From: Bradyrhizobium niftali
GTDB lineage: Bacteria > Pseudomonadota > Alphaproteobacteria > Rhizobiales > Xanthobacteraceae
Direction of reading: 5' to 3'
Assembly (NCBI RefSeq): GCF_004571025.1
Contig: NZ_SPQT01000030.1
Coordinates: forward strand, 1-64,000
DNA: 64,000 bases
Shown: piece by piece, positions 17,525 to 26,209 of the stretch
Numbering within the stretch: position 1 is the stretch's first letter
Layout of the letters: each line of letters starts with the position of its first letter
Notes under the pieces: generated by a model
Database searches by the model: none
Seen by the model: the letters and a program-made list of their open reading frames with translations, nothing else
What the model was told of the DNA's origin: nothing
Position numbers and translations under genes: made by a program

Positions 17525-18727
17525 TCAAATCACGCCAAGCGCTTTGCCGGCGTCGGTGAAAGCGTCGACGGCCAGTTCAACGTCCTTTTCCGTCAGGGCG
17601 GCGGACATCTGTGTCCTGATCCGCGCCTTTCCTTTGGCGACAACGGGATAGAAGAACGCGGCGACGTAGATGCCGCGTTCATCCAGCGCGGCTGCCATAT
17701 CCTGCGCCAGGCGCGCGTCCTGCAGCATGACTGGAATGATTGGCGTCTCTCCGGCGAGCAGCTCGAATCCGGCCTTCTCCAGGCCCGACCGAAAGCGCCG
17801 CGTATGCGCCGCAAGAAGCTGCCGCCGGTCGTCGGCTGTTTCCGCGATCTGGATCGCCTTGATCGATCCCGCTGCCACTGCCGGGGCGAGGCTATTGGAG
17901 AAGAGATATGGACGCGCTCGCTGTCGAAGCAGATCGATGATGGGTTGCGACGCCGCAACAAAGCCGCCCATCGCACCACCCAGGCTCTTGCCGAGCGTTC
18001 CCGTGACGATATCGACCTGCCGGCTTGTGCCTGTCAGCGTGGGCGTGCCGCGGCCGGCTTCGCCGACATGACCGGTGGCATGGCAGTCATCGACCATAAC
18101 GATGGCGCCGTACCTCTCGGCCAAGGCGCAAATGGCGGGGAGCTTGGCCAAATATCCGTCCATCGAGAACACGCCGTCCGTGGCGATCAATTTGAACCGG
18201 GCACCGCCCCTGTCCGCCTCCTTGAGCCGATCCTCGAGCTCGTTTATGTCGCCGTTGGCAAAGCGGTAGCGCCTCGCCTTGCAAAGACGCACGCCGTCGA
18301 TAATGGAAGCGTGATTGAGAGAATCAGAAATGATGGCGTCATCGGCCTCCAGAAGCGGCTCGAAGACCCCGCCATTGGCGTCAAAGCAGGCCGCGAACAG
18401 GATGGCGTCATCCTTGTCCAGATAGCGAGCGATCATGCGCTCGAGTTCGCGGTGCAGGGTTTGCGTACCGCAGATGAAGCGCACGGATGCCATGCCAAAC
18501 CCGAACTCATCCAGGCCTCGCTTTGCGGCTGCGATGATTTCGGGATGATCGGCGAGACCCAGATAGTTGTTGGCGCAGAGATTGACGAGCTCGCGCTCGG
18601 AGGACTGCGAAACCACACGGATCCGGCCCGCCTGCGCGCCAGTGATCACCCGCTCGCGCTTGTAGAGGCCCTCCGCCTGAATTTGCGAAAGAAGCTCGCG
18701 AACCCGGTATTCTAGGGTCGGCGCCAT
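17525..18727 (-). CDS. kbl: Glycine C-acetyltransferase (2-amino-3-ketobutyrate CoA ligase)
   Basis: 400 aa from ATG 18727, behind GAGGATGGGG; the frame runs open to 18862, but that stretch belongs to the thrB end. Alpha-oxoamine synthase family: NNYLGLADHPE, FGMASVRFICGTQ, DALIFAACFDANGG-type blocks, SMDGYLAKLP, DDCHATGHVG, and the PLP lysine in GTLGKSLGGAMGG. It cleaves 2-amino-3-oxobutyrate with CoA into glycine and acetyl-CoA, completing the Tdh reaction. Placed between thrB (34 bp upstream) and tdh (19 bp downstream), it links threonine formation directly to threonine breakdown, an unusual order. Confidence 0.95.
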   Translation of the reverse strand: MAPTLEYRVRELLSQIQAEGLYKRERVITGAQAGRIRVVSQSSERELVNLCANNYLGLADHPEIIAAAKRGLDEFGFGMASVRFICGTQTLHRELERMIARYLDKDDAILFAACFDANGGVFEPLLEADDAIISDSLNHASIIDGVRLCKARRYRFANGDINELEDRLKEADRGGARFKLIATDGVFSMDGYLAKLPAICALAERYGAIVMVDDCHATGHVGEAGRGTPTLTGTSRQVDIVTGTLGKSLGGAMGGFVAASQPIIDLLRQRARPYLFSNSLAPAVAAGSIKAIQIAETADDRRQLLAAHTRRFRSGLEKAGFELLAGETPIIPVMLQDARLAQDMAAALDERGIYVAAFFYPVVAKGKARIRTQMSAALTEKDVELAVDAFTDAGKALGVI

Positions 18728-18761
18728 CGTATCCCCATCCTCGCTGTCGCAAACTGAACGA

Positions 18762-19712
18762 TCATGATAATGCGAACTCTCCCCGGAGCATGAGCAAGAT
18801 GCGCTCGAAGTGGCTGGGATCATGTGGCTTGAGGAGCGTAGCCCGCCGCGGCTGGTGCACATCCCAGAGGCGCGACAGCCAAAACCGGAATGCCGCAGCG
18901 CGCTGCATGGCAGGAAGCAGCCTGTGTTCGGAGGACGTCAGCGGCCGGGCGCTCTCATAAGCACCCAGGAAAGCGGCGGCTCGCTCGATATTGTGGCGGC
19001 GGGTGAGGCCATCGACGCACCAATCGTTGAGGCACACCGCTATATCGAACAGGAACGTGTCGCATCCGGCGAAATAGAAATCAATCACACCGGACAGGCG
19101 CCCCTTCTCGAACAACGCGTTGTCGCGGAAGAGATCGGCGTGAATCGGCCCCTTGGGGAGTTGCCTATAGGTCGAGGACAAAGCGAGCTCGTTCTGAAAC
19201 GCCAATTCAGTCGAGAGCAGCGAGCGCTGTCCGGCGGATACGTAGCGGCCGAGCACCGACACGACCTCGTTCCACCATTGAAGGCCACGCCGATTTGACT
19301 GTTGTCGTGGGTAGTCGCTCCCGGCCAGGTGCAGACGCGCCAGGCACTCCCCGACGGAACTGCAATGGGCGGCCGTAGGTTCCACCTCGCTTACACCCGG
19401 AAGCCTGTTGACGACCACCGCGGGCCGTTCCCTCAGAGAGTGAAGGATCGCGCCATGTGTGTCAGCAACCGGATCCGGCACGGGCATGCCGCGCACCGCA
19501 AGATGCTTCATGAAGTGCAGGTAGAACGGCAGCTGCTCGAATGTGAGGCGCTCGAACAAGGTGAGCACATACCTTGCGCCATCCGTATCGACGAAATAGT
19601 TCGTGTTCTCAATTCCGCTGGTGACGCCGCGAACGGAACGAGGCGCGCCAAGACCCAGCGCTCGAAAGAACGCGGCGACCTCGTCGAATGACAATTCGGT
19701 AAAAACGGCCAT
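18762..19712 (-). CDS. thrB: Homoserine kinase (APH-fold, ThrB type II)
   Basis: 316 aa, the normal length of the aminoglycoside-phosphotransferase-like homoserine kinases of alphaproteobacteria. It opens MAVFTELSFDEVAAFF and has GIENTNYFVDT, the catalytic GPIHADLFRDNALF (the HxDLxxxN element) and the metal motif GVIDFYFAGCD. It phosphorylates L-homoserine with ATP to O-phosphohomoserine, the substrate of ThrC encoded 26 bp upstream. In most relatives thrB sits with biosynthetic genes. Here it is inside a run headed by an importer and followed by threonine-degrading enzymes. It may be a second copy dedicated to catabolism; the rest of the genome would have to be checked. Confidence 0.93.
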   Translation of the reverse strand: MAVFTELSFDEVAAFFRALGLGAPRSVRGVTSGIENTNYFVDTDGARYVLTLFERLTFEQLPFYLHFMKHLAVRGMPVPDPVADTHGAILHSLRERPAVVVNRLPGVSEVEPTAAHCSSVGECLARLHLAGSDYPRQQSNRRGLQWWNEVVSVLGRYVSAGQRSLLSTELAFQNELALSSTYRQLPKGPIHADLFRDNALFEKGRLSGVIDFYFAGCDTFLFDIAVCLNDWCVDGLTRRHNIERAAAFLGAYESARPLTSSEHRLLPAMQRAAAFRFWLSRLWDVHQPRRATLLKPHDPSHFERILLMLRGEFALS

Positions 19713-19738
19713 GGCGCAGCAGTTCCCGGTTCGTCCGC

Positions 19739-21160
19739 TCAGCAGGCCTGCACAATGCGCGCGATGTAGTCCTTGACCGCCTGTGCGTCCGCAGGGAGGA
19801 CCTTGACCCGTTTCGGCAAGTCTTCGATGCCGTCGAAACGCTCTGGACGATCCGGCTCGCGGCCCAACGCTTCCCTGATCGTCGCAGCGAATTTGATCGG
19901 CAGTGCAGTTTCGAGCACGATCATCGGCTCCTCGGGGGAGCCGTGCATATGCGCGACCGTCACACCATCGGCAGTGTGCGGGTCGATCATGGTGTCAAAG
20001 CGCTCCCACGTATCACGGATCGTCGCCAGCCTATCGGCATGGGTGCTCCTGCCGCTGCGGAAGCCGAAACGGGCTGCCGCATCGGCGAAGCAGGGATCTT
20101 CGCTTAGATCGAAGGCCCCGCGTTCCCTGAGTTGATCCTCAAACAGTAGTTTGGTCCGACCAGCGTCGCGACCGAGCAGGTCGAACACGAAACGCTCGAG
20201 ATTAGAGGCCTTGGAAATGTCCATTGACGGGCTCGATGTTTCAAGCGTGTCGGTTCGGCTTCGCACGCGATAGATGCCGGTGCGGAAGAACTCGTCGAGC
20301 ACGTCGTTCTCGTTGGTCGCAAGGACGAGGCGGGATATCGGAAGTCCCATCATCCGCGCGACGTGACCGGCGCAGATGTTTCCGAAGTTTCCTGACGGCA
20401 CGGTAAAGCTTGCACCTGCCGACCGCCCCTCGGTCGCTTGTAGATACCCATAAAAGTAATAGACGACCTGCGCCAGCAGCCTCGCCCAATTGATCGAATT
20501 CACCGCACCGATCTTGTATCGCTGCTTGAATTCCAGATCGCCGGACACACGCTTGACGATGTCCTGGCAGTCGTCGAACACACCATCGATGGCGATGTTG
20601 TGGATGTTTTCGTCTTGTAGGCTGAACATCTGAGCTTGTTGAAAGGCGCTCATCCGCCTACGGGGTGACAGCATGAAGACCCGCACCCCCTTCTTTCCGC
20701 ACATGGCGTATTCCGCGGCGCTGCCGGTGTCGCCGCTGGTCGCGCCAAGAATGTTCAATTCCTGATGCCGGCGCGCCAGCTCGTACTCGAGCAGATTGCC
20801 GAGCAACTGCATAGCCATGTCCTTGAACGCCAGCGTCGGACCGTTGGACAATTCCTGGAGGTAAAGACCGTTCTCGAGCTTTCGCAGTGGCGAGATCTTG
20901 GGGCTTCCAAAGACCTCGGGCGTATAGGTCTTTTCACAGATTGCCTTCAGGTCGACGGGCGGAATATTGCTGACGTAGAGCGACAGGATCTCGAAAGCCA
21001 GGCTGGGGTAGGACAGGCTGCGCCACGCGTCCAGTGTAGCGTCATCCACGCGAGGGTAGGTCTCAGGGACATACAGCCCACCATCCTGGGCCAGGCCCTC
21101 AAGCAGTGCCTCGCAGAACTGCTTGCGGCCTGAATGACCGCGTGTGGATACGTAATGCAT
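19739..21160 (-). CDS. thrC: Threonine synthase
   Basis: 473 aa, standard for the longer ThrC class. It starts MHYVSTRGHSGRKQFCEALLEGLAQDGGLYVP-like, with the PLP lysine K113 in GPTLAFKDMAMQ, the phosphate loop SGDTGSAA, VPSGNFGNICAGHVARMMGLP and MDISKASNLERF. It converts O-phosphohomoserine to L-threonine in the cytosol. It lies 59 bp downstream of a DAO-type oxidoreductase and 26 bp before thrB, in the same direction as the ABC importer genes. All catalytic motifs are intact. Finding thrC and thrB together with kbl and tdh suggests threonine is an intermediate and not an end product in this operon. Confidence 0.95.
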   Translation of the reverse strand: MHYVSTRGHSGRKQFCEALLEGLAQDGGLYVPETYPRVDDATLDAWRSLSYPSLAFEILSLYVSNIPPVDLKAICEKTYTPEVFGSPKISPLRKLENGLYLQELSNGPTLAFKDMAMQLLGNLLEYELARRHQELNILGATSGDTGSAAEYAMCGKKGVRVFMLSPRRRMSAFQQAQMFSLQDENIHNIAIDGVFDDCQDIVKRVSGDLEFKQRYKIGAVNSINWARLLAQVVYYFYGYLQATEGRSAGASFTVPSGNFGNICAGHVARMMGLPISRLVLATNENDVLDEFFRTGIYRVRSRTDTLETSSPSMDISKASNLERFVFDLLGRDAGRTKLLFEDQLRERGAFDLSEDPCFADAAARFGFRSGRSTHADRLATIRDTWERFDTMIDPHTADGVTVAHMHGSPEEPMIVLETALPIKFAATIREALGREPDRPERFDGIEDLPKRVKVLPADAQAVKDYIARIVQAC

Positions 21161-21219
21161 GGTTCGTCTTCTTTCGGGAGGCGGCAGTGCCTCTGGAATT
21201 CACGCTGTGCTGGCGGCTA

Positions 21220-22545
21220 TCACCGACTGGCGCGCCACATCGCGATCCGGTCGTGCATTCGGTAACCCTGGATGAAGGCTGGCATGAACCAGGGATTACC
21301 CCGATAGAACGGGATGAAGGCCGGAGGCCGGAAGTCAAAGGCCGTGCGCGCCCGCTCCTCATGTCCCATGAGCTTGTGGGCCGCGTGCATACCGACCCAT
21401 GGCGCCCAGACCACGCCCGACCCGCAGAAGCCGGTGGCATAGACGACACTGTCCTTCTCGAAGATGCGCGGAATCATGTCGCGGTTCATGGCCACATTGC
21501 CGAACCAGCTGTGCGAGAGGCGAACGGCCTCCAACTCCGGAAACAGATTGATCAGGCCCTTGCGGAGAAGCAGCTTCGGAGCGGCGGGATCGCCGACGCG
21601 GGAGCTGTCGCGGCCGCCGAGCAAGATGCGTCTGCCGTCCGGTGAGGGCCGGTAATAGAAGCCGACCTCCCGGTTCTCGGTGATCATCATGCGTTTCGGC
21701 ATCAGCCGCGCCATGACGTCAGGCGCGAGCTCCTCGGTCGCAATGATCCGGCTGCGGACCGGGACCAGCCTGCGGCGCAGGAAGGGCACGGCAGCATCGG
21801 TGTAACCGTTGGTGCAGACCAGCACCTGACGCGCCCGCACCGTGCCGGCCGCGGTCAGTACGCGGAAACCGGAGCCATCTCTGTCGATTGAGATGACCGG
21901 TGTTCGTCCGTGGACGGTCAACTCCGAAGCGAGTGCCACGCGTAGCAGTTCGGAGTGAAACTTCGCAGGGTGCAGCCCGCCGATGTCCATCCGAACCGTG
22001 CCGCCGCGATAGACATCCGTACCAACGTACTTGCGCTGCTCGGCGTAAGGAACCGCATAAGCTTCTATCCCGAGTTTCTTCGCGAGCCTATCCGCAGTAC
22101 GCGCCATGGCTTCGTATTGTTCATAGCCGAAAGCGCCTTTGAACTGCCCCACCGGCTGGAAGTCGCAGACGAGACCTTCCGTCTTGATGAAATCGTACAG
22201 GAATTCGCGAGCGGCCTTGCCTTCGGCCTCGATCGCCAGCGCCTTCTCTTCGCCGAACCGCCGCGTAAGCGTCGCGTAATCCGGACGAATCGTTCCGCTG
22301 GTGATTCCGCCGTTGCGCGTCGAGGCCCCTTCACCCGGATCCATCGCATCAAAGGCTGCAACCGAGCGCCCTTCGCGCGCGAGCACCAGACCAGCCGAAA
22401 GTCCGGCATAGCCCGCGCCCACGATCAGCACGTCGAGATTCCTGGGCAATGGCTGCTGAGGCAGCGGGGTAAGCGGGGCGGCTTCCCACCAGTAGGGTGT
22501 CGCCTTGTCTTCAACTCGCGGCGCGTGCATGGCGCTTGCTCTCAT
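21220..22545 (-). CDS. DAO-family FAD oxidoreductase (gamma-glutamylputrescine oxidoreductase-like)
   Basis: 441 aa. It opens with a short tail and then YWWEAAP, typical of PuuB/OrdL-like enzymes. The FAD-binding GAGYAGLSAGLVLAREG lies near residues 42-60, then ASTRNGGITSG, CTNGYTDAAVP and the C-terminal GFCGSGVVWAPW. The family oxidises N-substituted or primary amines of amino-acid-like compounds. The substrate here is presumably what the upstream peptide-type importer delivers, 48 bp away. ATG 22545 has no clear ribosome site; the in-frame ATG 22530 is an alternative start. It is more distant from the DAO proteins at 11141 and 28581 than those are from each other. Confidence 0.88.
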   Translation of the reverse strand: MRASAMHAPRVEDKATPYWWEAAPLTPLPQQPLPRNLDVLIVGAGYAGLSAGLVLAREGRSVAAFDAMDPGEGASTRNGGITSGTIRPDYATLTRRFGEEKALAIEAEGKAAREFLYDFIKTEGLVCDFQPVGQFKGAFGYEQYEAMARTADRLAKKLGIEAYAVPYAEQRKYVGTDVYRGGTVRMDIGGLHPAKFHSELLRVALASELTVHGRTPVISIDRDGSGFRVLTAAGTVRARQVLVCTNGYTDAAVPFLRRRLVPVRSRIIATEELAPDVMARLMPKRMMITENREVGFYYRPSPDGRRILLGGRDSSRVGDPAAPKLLLRKGLINLFPELEAVRLSHSWFGNVAMNRDMIPRIFEKDSVVYATGFCGSGVVWAPWVGMHAAHKLMGHEERARTAFDFRPPAFIPFYRGNPWFMPAFIQGYRMHDRIAMWRASR

Positions 22546-22593
22546 ACGTTGCGGGGTGCCCTGTTGCGCGCGGATCGCATTCAGGTCGAACTG

Positions 22594-23472
22594 TCAAATG
22601 TGGTCGTCTCGAACGTCAAGGGCATCTCGGAGGCCGTCGCCGATGAAGTTGAAGCTCGTCACCGCGATCGTGATCGCGGCACCGGGAATGATGGCGAGCC
22701 ATGGAGCGCTCGCCAGATATTGCTGGGCGCCGTTGAGCATGTTGCCCCAGCTGGGCAGTGGCGGCTGGATGCCGTAGCCGAGGAAGCTGATATAGGCTTC
22801 CAGCAGAATTGCGCGGGCGACCGCCAGGCTGGCGGCGACGATGATTGGACCCATGGCATTGGGCAAGATCTCGCGGAACATAATATGCTTCCCGCTGAGC
22901 CCCACCATGCGTGCAGCCTGGACAAATTCGCGCTCGCGCAGCGAGCGGACTTCGGCCTCGACGATCCTGGCAGTCTCCATCCAGCTCGTGACGGCAATGA
23001 TGACGGTGATCATGACGGGACTCGGCCGCAGCGTCGCGGCCAGCGCCAGCACGAGGAAGATCGAGGGATAGGACAGGAAGCCGTCCACGGTTCGCATCAG
23101 CGCCGCCCCGACCCAGCCACCGCGATAGCCCGCCGTGACGCCGACCAGGGTGCCGATCAGCGTTGACAGCAACATCGCGGAGAATCCCACCAGCAGCGAG
23201 ATGCGCCCGGCCATCAAGAGCCGTGCGGCCAAGTCACGTCCCAAGGGGTCGGTGCCGAAGTAGTGCTGACCGCTGAGAGGTGGAGCAAAGCGGGCGCGCA
23301 GATCAATATGGAGCGAGTCGTACGGCAAGGCATAGGGGCCTATGACGCACGCCAGCACGAGCAGGCTGATCATCGCGATCCCGGCGAGCGCCAGATGATG
23401 GCGCATGAAGCGGTATGCCGCACGGCTGTGCCACCAGCGAGTCGGAGTAGCGTGCGCGGCGATGACGGTCAT
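22594..23472 (-). CDS. Peptide/nickel-type ABC importer permease (DppC-like)
   Basis: 292 aa inner-membrane permease. One membrane span (IAMISLLVLACVIGPYAL) follows a cytoplasmic tail. The DppC hallmark HYFGTDPLGRDLAARLL is next, then four or five further spans and the EAA-type loop EFVQAARMVGLSGKHIMFREILPN that docks on the ATPase. ATG 23472 follows a GGAGGCAGC ribosome site. It pairs with the DppB-like permease 38 bp upstream. The ligand (peptide, opine-like or amino-acid conjugate) is set by the binding protein at 24536-26200. Confidence 0.92.
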   Translation of the reverse strand: MTVIAAHATPTRWWHSRAAYRFMRHHLALAGIAMISLLVLACVIGPYALPYDSLHIDLRARFAPPLSGQHYFGTDPLGRDLAARLLMAGRISLLVGFSAMLLSTLIGTLVGVTAGYRGGWVGAALMRTVDGFLSYPSIFLVLALAATLRPSPVMITVIIAVTSWMETARIVEAEVRSLREREFVQAARMVGLSGKHIMFREILPNAMGPIIVAASLAVARAILLEAYISFLGYGIQPPLPSWGNMLNGAQQYLASAPWLAIIPGAAITIAVTSFNFIGDGLRDALDVRDDHI

Positions 23473-23510
23473 TTCTGCTGCCTCCTGTTATCAGGCACGA
23501 GTCCGCGGGC

Positions 23511-24461
23511 TCAACCCAGGCGAATACGCGGGTCGACGGTGGCGATGATGATGTCTGCGATCAGGTTGCCCAACACGACTAGGATGGCCGAGAATATCAA
23601 CAGCCCCATCACGACGGGATAGTCGCTGTAACCGAGACTGTCGAGAAACAGCCGACCCATTCCGGGCCAGGTAAACACCGTCTCCGTGACCAATGCGCCG
23701 GTCAGAATGCTGGGCAGCTGCATCCCTGCCAGCGTGATCATCGGCAGCAATGCATTGCCGACGACATGCTTCAGCAAAATGCGGCGTTCGCTGACACCCT
23801 TGGCGCGCGCCGTCTTGACGAAATCCTGACTCAATGCATCGAGTGTCGCCGTGCGCATGTAGCGGCTCCAGATCGCGACGTGAACGAGCGAGAGCACCAA
23901 GCTCGGCAAAATCAGGTGATGCAGATAGTCCAGAACCGAGCCGTCGCCGATCGTGTACATGTTACCTGCAGGAACCCACCCGAGCTTCAGGGTGAAGATG
24001 TAGATGCCGATGAGGCCGAACCAGAAAGTCGGGACCGACAGGGCGACCATGGCGCCGACGGTCGCGCAGTAATCAAACAGGGAATAGCGGTGGGTGGCGC
24101 CGCGGATTCCGATCCAGGCACCGACCGCGATCGCAAATGCGGTGGACGTACCCATAAGCAGTAGCGTCGCCAGCAAGTGTCGACCAATCACCGCCAGCAC
24201 CGAAGAGCCATCGCGGAACGAGTGTCCCCAATCGCCCTGGAGCAGCCGCCAGGCCCAATCGAGATACTGTATCCATAGCGGCCGGTTCAACCCGAGCTGC
24301 GTCGCCAGTCGCTCCACATCCTTCTGGGTCATGCCCGGATCGAGCCCGAACTGCGCGAGAGGACCGCCCGGCATGAGGTTGAGAACCGTGAAGCCGATGA
24401 TCGAGACGATCACCAGCAGCACGACGCTCTGCGAGAGACGATTGAGCAGGAACCCGGACAT
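23511..24461 (-). CDS. Peptide/nickel-type ABC importer permease (DppB-like)
   Basis: About 316 aa from ATG 24461, where the typical DppB beginning (MSGFLLNRLSQSVVLLVIVS) starts; an in-frame ATG at 24473 is also possible and neither has a strong ribosome site. Landmarks are the first span, the periplasmic LGLNRPLWIQYLDWAWRLLQGDWGHSFRDG segment of this family (positions 60-90), and the cytoplasmic EAA loop QDFVKTARAKGVSERRILLKHVVGNALLP. It ends with LGNLIADIIIATVDPRIRLG, typical of the group. It forms the transport channel with the DppC-like partner downstream. Confidence 0.9.
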   Translation of the reverse strand: MSGFLLNRLSQSVVLLVIVSIIGFTVLNLMPGGPLAQFGLDPGMTQKDVERLATQLGLNRPLWIQYLDWAWRLLQGDWGHSFRDGSSVLAVIGRHLLATLLLMGTSTAFAIAVGAWIGIRGATHRYSLFDYCATVGAMVALSVPTFWFGLIGIYIFTLKLGWVPAGNMYTIGDGSVLDYLHHLILPSLVLSLVHVAIWSRYMRTATLDALSQDFVKTARAKGVSERRILLKHVVGNALLPMITLAGMQLPSILTGALVTETVFTWPGMGRLFLDSLGYSDYPVVMGLLIFSAILVVLGNLIADIIIATVDPRIRLG

Positions 24462-24535
24462 TCGAGGCACCATGTTGGCGTTGCAGCACCACTCTAGCGC
24501 CGACCTCGGCCACAGCGGCCTCGGCCGGCAGCACA

Positions 24536-26200
24536 TCAGCTCGCCCAATACCAGGCTAGCGCGTTCCAGGATTCCGTGCGCGTATTGCCGTTCGGCACGA
24601 AACCGTTGATCCCCTTCTTGAGGCCTTCGACCGCATTGCTCTGGTACAATGGAAGGAAGGGTAGGTCGCGACGGACGAGTTCCTGGACGCGAGAGTAGAT
24701 CGCGCGCCGGGCTTCAGAATCGAAAGTGCGCGCGCCCTTGTCGAGCAGGGCATCGACTTCCGGATTTGTATATTGTGCATTGTTCGAGCCGCGACCGCCT
24801 TTCACTGCGATCGAACGCGAGTGCAGGCGATTGGTGACGTCCGGGTCGGCGCCGATCAGATACGAGCTGCCGACGATCACGGAATCGAATTGCGATTGCG
24901 TCCAGAACTCGCCCCACATCACGGCAGCGGGCAGGTTCGATATCTTCATCTCGACGCCCAGCTGCGCAAACGTTTGCTGCAGGAACTGCTGCACCTGTTC
25001 GCGCAGGGGATCGCCGGACGTGGTCGAATTGGTAAAGGACAGGCGAACGCCGTTCTTGGCACGAATGCCGTCCGCGCCCTTTGCCCAGCCGGCTTGATCG
25101 AGGATCTTGCCCGCGCGATTCACGTCAAATTGGTGCAGGGGCAGATTGCCGTTGAAAAAGAAGGACTGCCGCGGCATGAACGTCTCTGTCGGAGTAGGCA
25201 CCCCGTAATAGAGCCCCTGAATGATCGCCTCCTTATCGATCGCCGCGTAGAGCGCCTCGCGAACGGCAAGCTCCTTGAACTGCGGCCGCTCGAGGTTCAG
25301 GTAGAAGGATTCGAATGAGGTCCTTGGGACGAGGGTCACGACGCGGTTCGGCAGCGTCTTGGCTTCCCCGTAGTGGTCAGGGGTGATGTAGGGCTGACCC
25401 ACCAAATCAACGTCGCCGCTCTTGAATTGGGTGTAGAGGACGGTGAGATCGGGAATGTATTTGAAGACCAGCCTCTCGATGTGAGGACCTTCACCGAAAT
25501 AGTTCGGGTTAGCCACAAGCTCGAGATGATCGCCGGGGACCCGCTGGCCCCACTTGAACGGACCGGTGCCGACCGGCGCCTGATTGAAGGCGGCGTTGTT
25601 CGGATTGGCCTCCTTCTCGAGGATGTGCTTGGGGACGATGAAGGTTTCGGTCAGGAAGGACAAATAGGGCGCAAAGGGCTCTTCCATTCGCCATGAGATT
25701 TCCGTCGGTGAGATCACGGTGATGTCGCGCACGAGAGCATGTCCGGCGGTGCGCCAACTCCGGAAATTTGGATTCGTGATCAGTTCGAGCGTGAACTTCA
25801 CGTCCTCGGCGCTGAAAGGCGTGCCGTCGTGCCAGCGAACGTCGTCACGCAGGCGAATGCGCCACTTGAGGCCGTCCTCCGAAATTCCGCCATTCTTCTG
25901 GTCCGGCACTTCCACCGCAAGGTTGGGCTGAATGACGCCTTGAGGATCGATGCGGAAAAGCGCATCGAAGACCGAGAAATGCACGCCATCATCGACTTCG
26001 ATGTGGACCATCAGCGGATTGAAGACGGTCGGCTCTTGTCCGAGCCCGACGATCACGCGGCCGGTTGGTTTCGCTGGAGAGGTGCGCGCGAGGGCAGGTT
26101 GTCCCAGCAAATTTGATCCGGCGAGGCCAGCCACCCCGGCAATCATCAACTGGAGTGCGCTACGTCGCGAATAGATCGATGCAGTCTTTGCTTCAGTCAT
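24536..26200 (-). CDS. Extracellular solute-binding protein, family 5 (peptide/opine type)
   Basis: 554 aa. The N-terminus has a twin-arginine-like signal (YSRRSALQLMIAGVAGLAG, then ALA), suggesting export of a folded protein. Family 5 blocks follow: LGQEPTVFNPLMVH, WRIRLRDDVRWHDGTPFSAEDVKFTLE, the long lobe with PVGTGPFKWGQ, and the C-terminal YSRVQELVRRDLPFLPLYQ. The protein captures the substrate in the periplasm and hands it to the two permeases. Family 5 members bind oligopeptides, opines, nickel complexes and other ligands, so specificity cannot be read. It lies nine bases after the ATPase gene. Confidence 0.92.
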   Translation of the reverse strand: MTEAKTASIYSRRSALQLMIAGVAGLAGSNLLGQPALARTSPAKPTGRVIVGLGQEPTVFNPLMVHIEVDDGVHFSVFDALFRIDPQGVIQPNLAVEVPDQKNGGISEDGLKWRIRLRDDVRWHDGTPFSAEDVKFTLELITNPNFRSWRTAGHALVRDITVISPTEISWRMEEPFAPYLSFLTETFIVPKHILEKEANPNNAAFNQAPVGTGPFKWGQRVPGDHLELVANPNYFGEGPHIERLVFKYIPDLTVLYTQFKSGDVDLVGQPYITPDHYGEAKTLPNRVVTLVPRTSFESFYLNLERPQFKELAVREALYAAIDKEAIIQGLYYGVPTPTETFMPRQSFFFNGNLPLHQFDVNRAGKILDQAGWAKGADGIRAKNGVRLSFTNSTTSGDPLREQVQQFLQQTFAQLGVEMKISNLPAAVMWGEFWTQSQFDSVIVGSSYLIGADPDVTNRLHSRSIAVKGGRGSNNAQYTNPEVDALLDKGARTFDSEARRAIYSRVQELVRRDLPFLPLYQSNAVEGLKKGINGFVPNGNTRTESWNALAWYWAS

Positions 26201-26209
26201 GACCCCTCC

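Noticed and set aside
16330..17559. 409-codon plus-strand frame opposite tdh
   Set aside because: Antisense shadow of tdh with no motifs and no ribosome site.
21955..23166. 403-codon plus-strand frame opposite the DAO and permease genes
   Set aside because: It spans two real genes in antisense; composition is Arg/His/Gln-rich.
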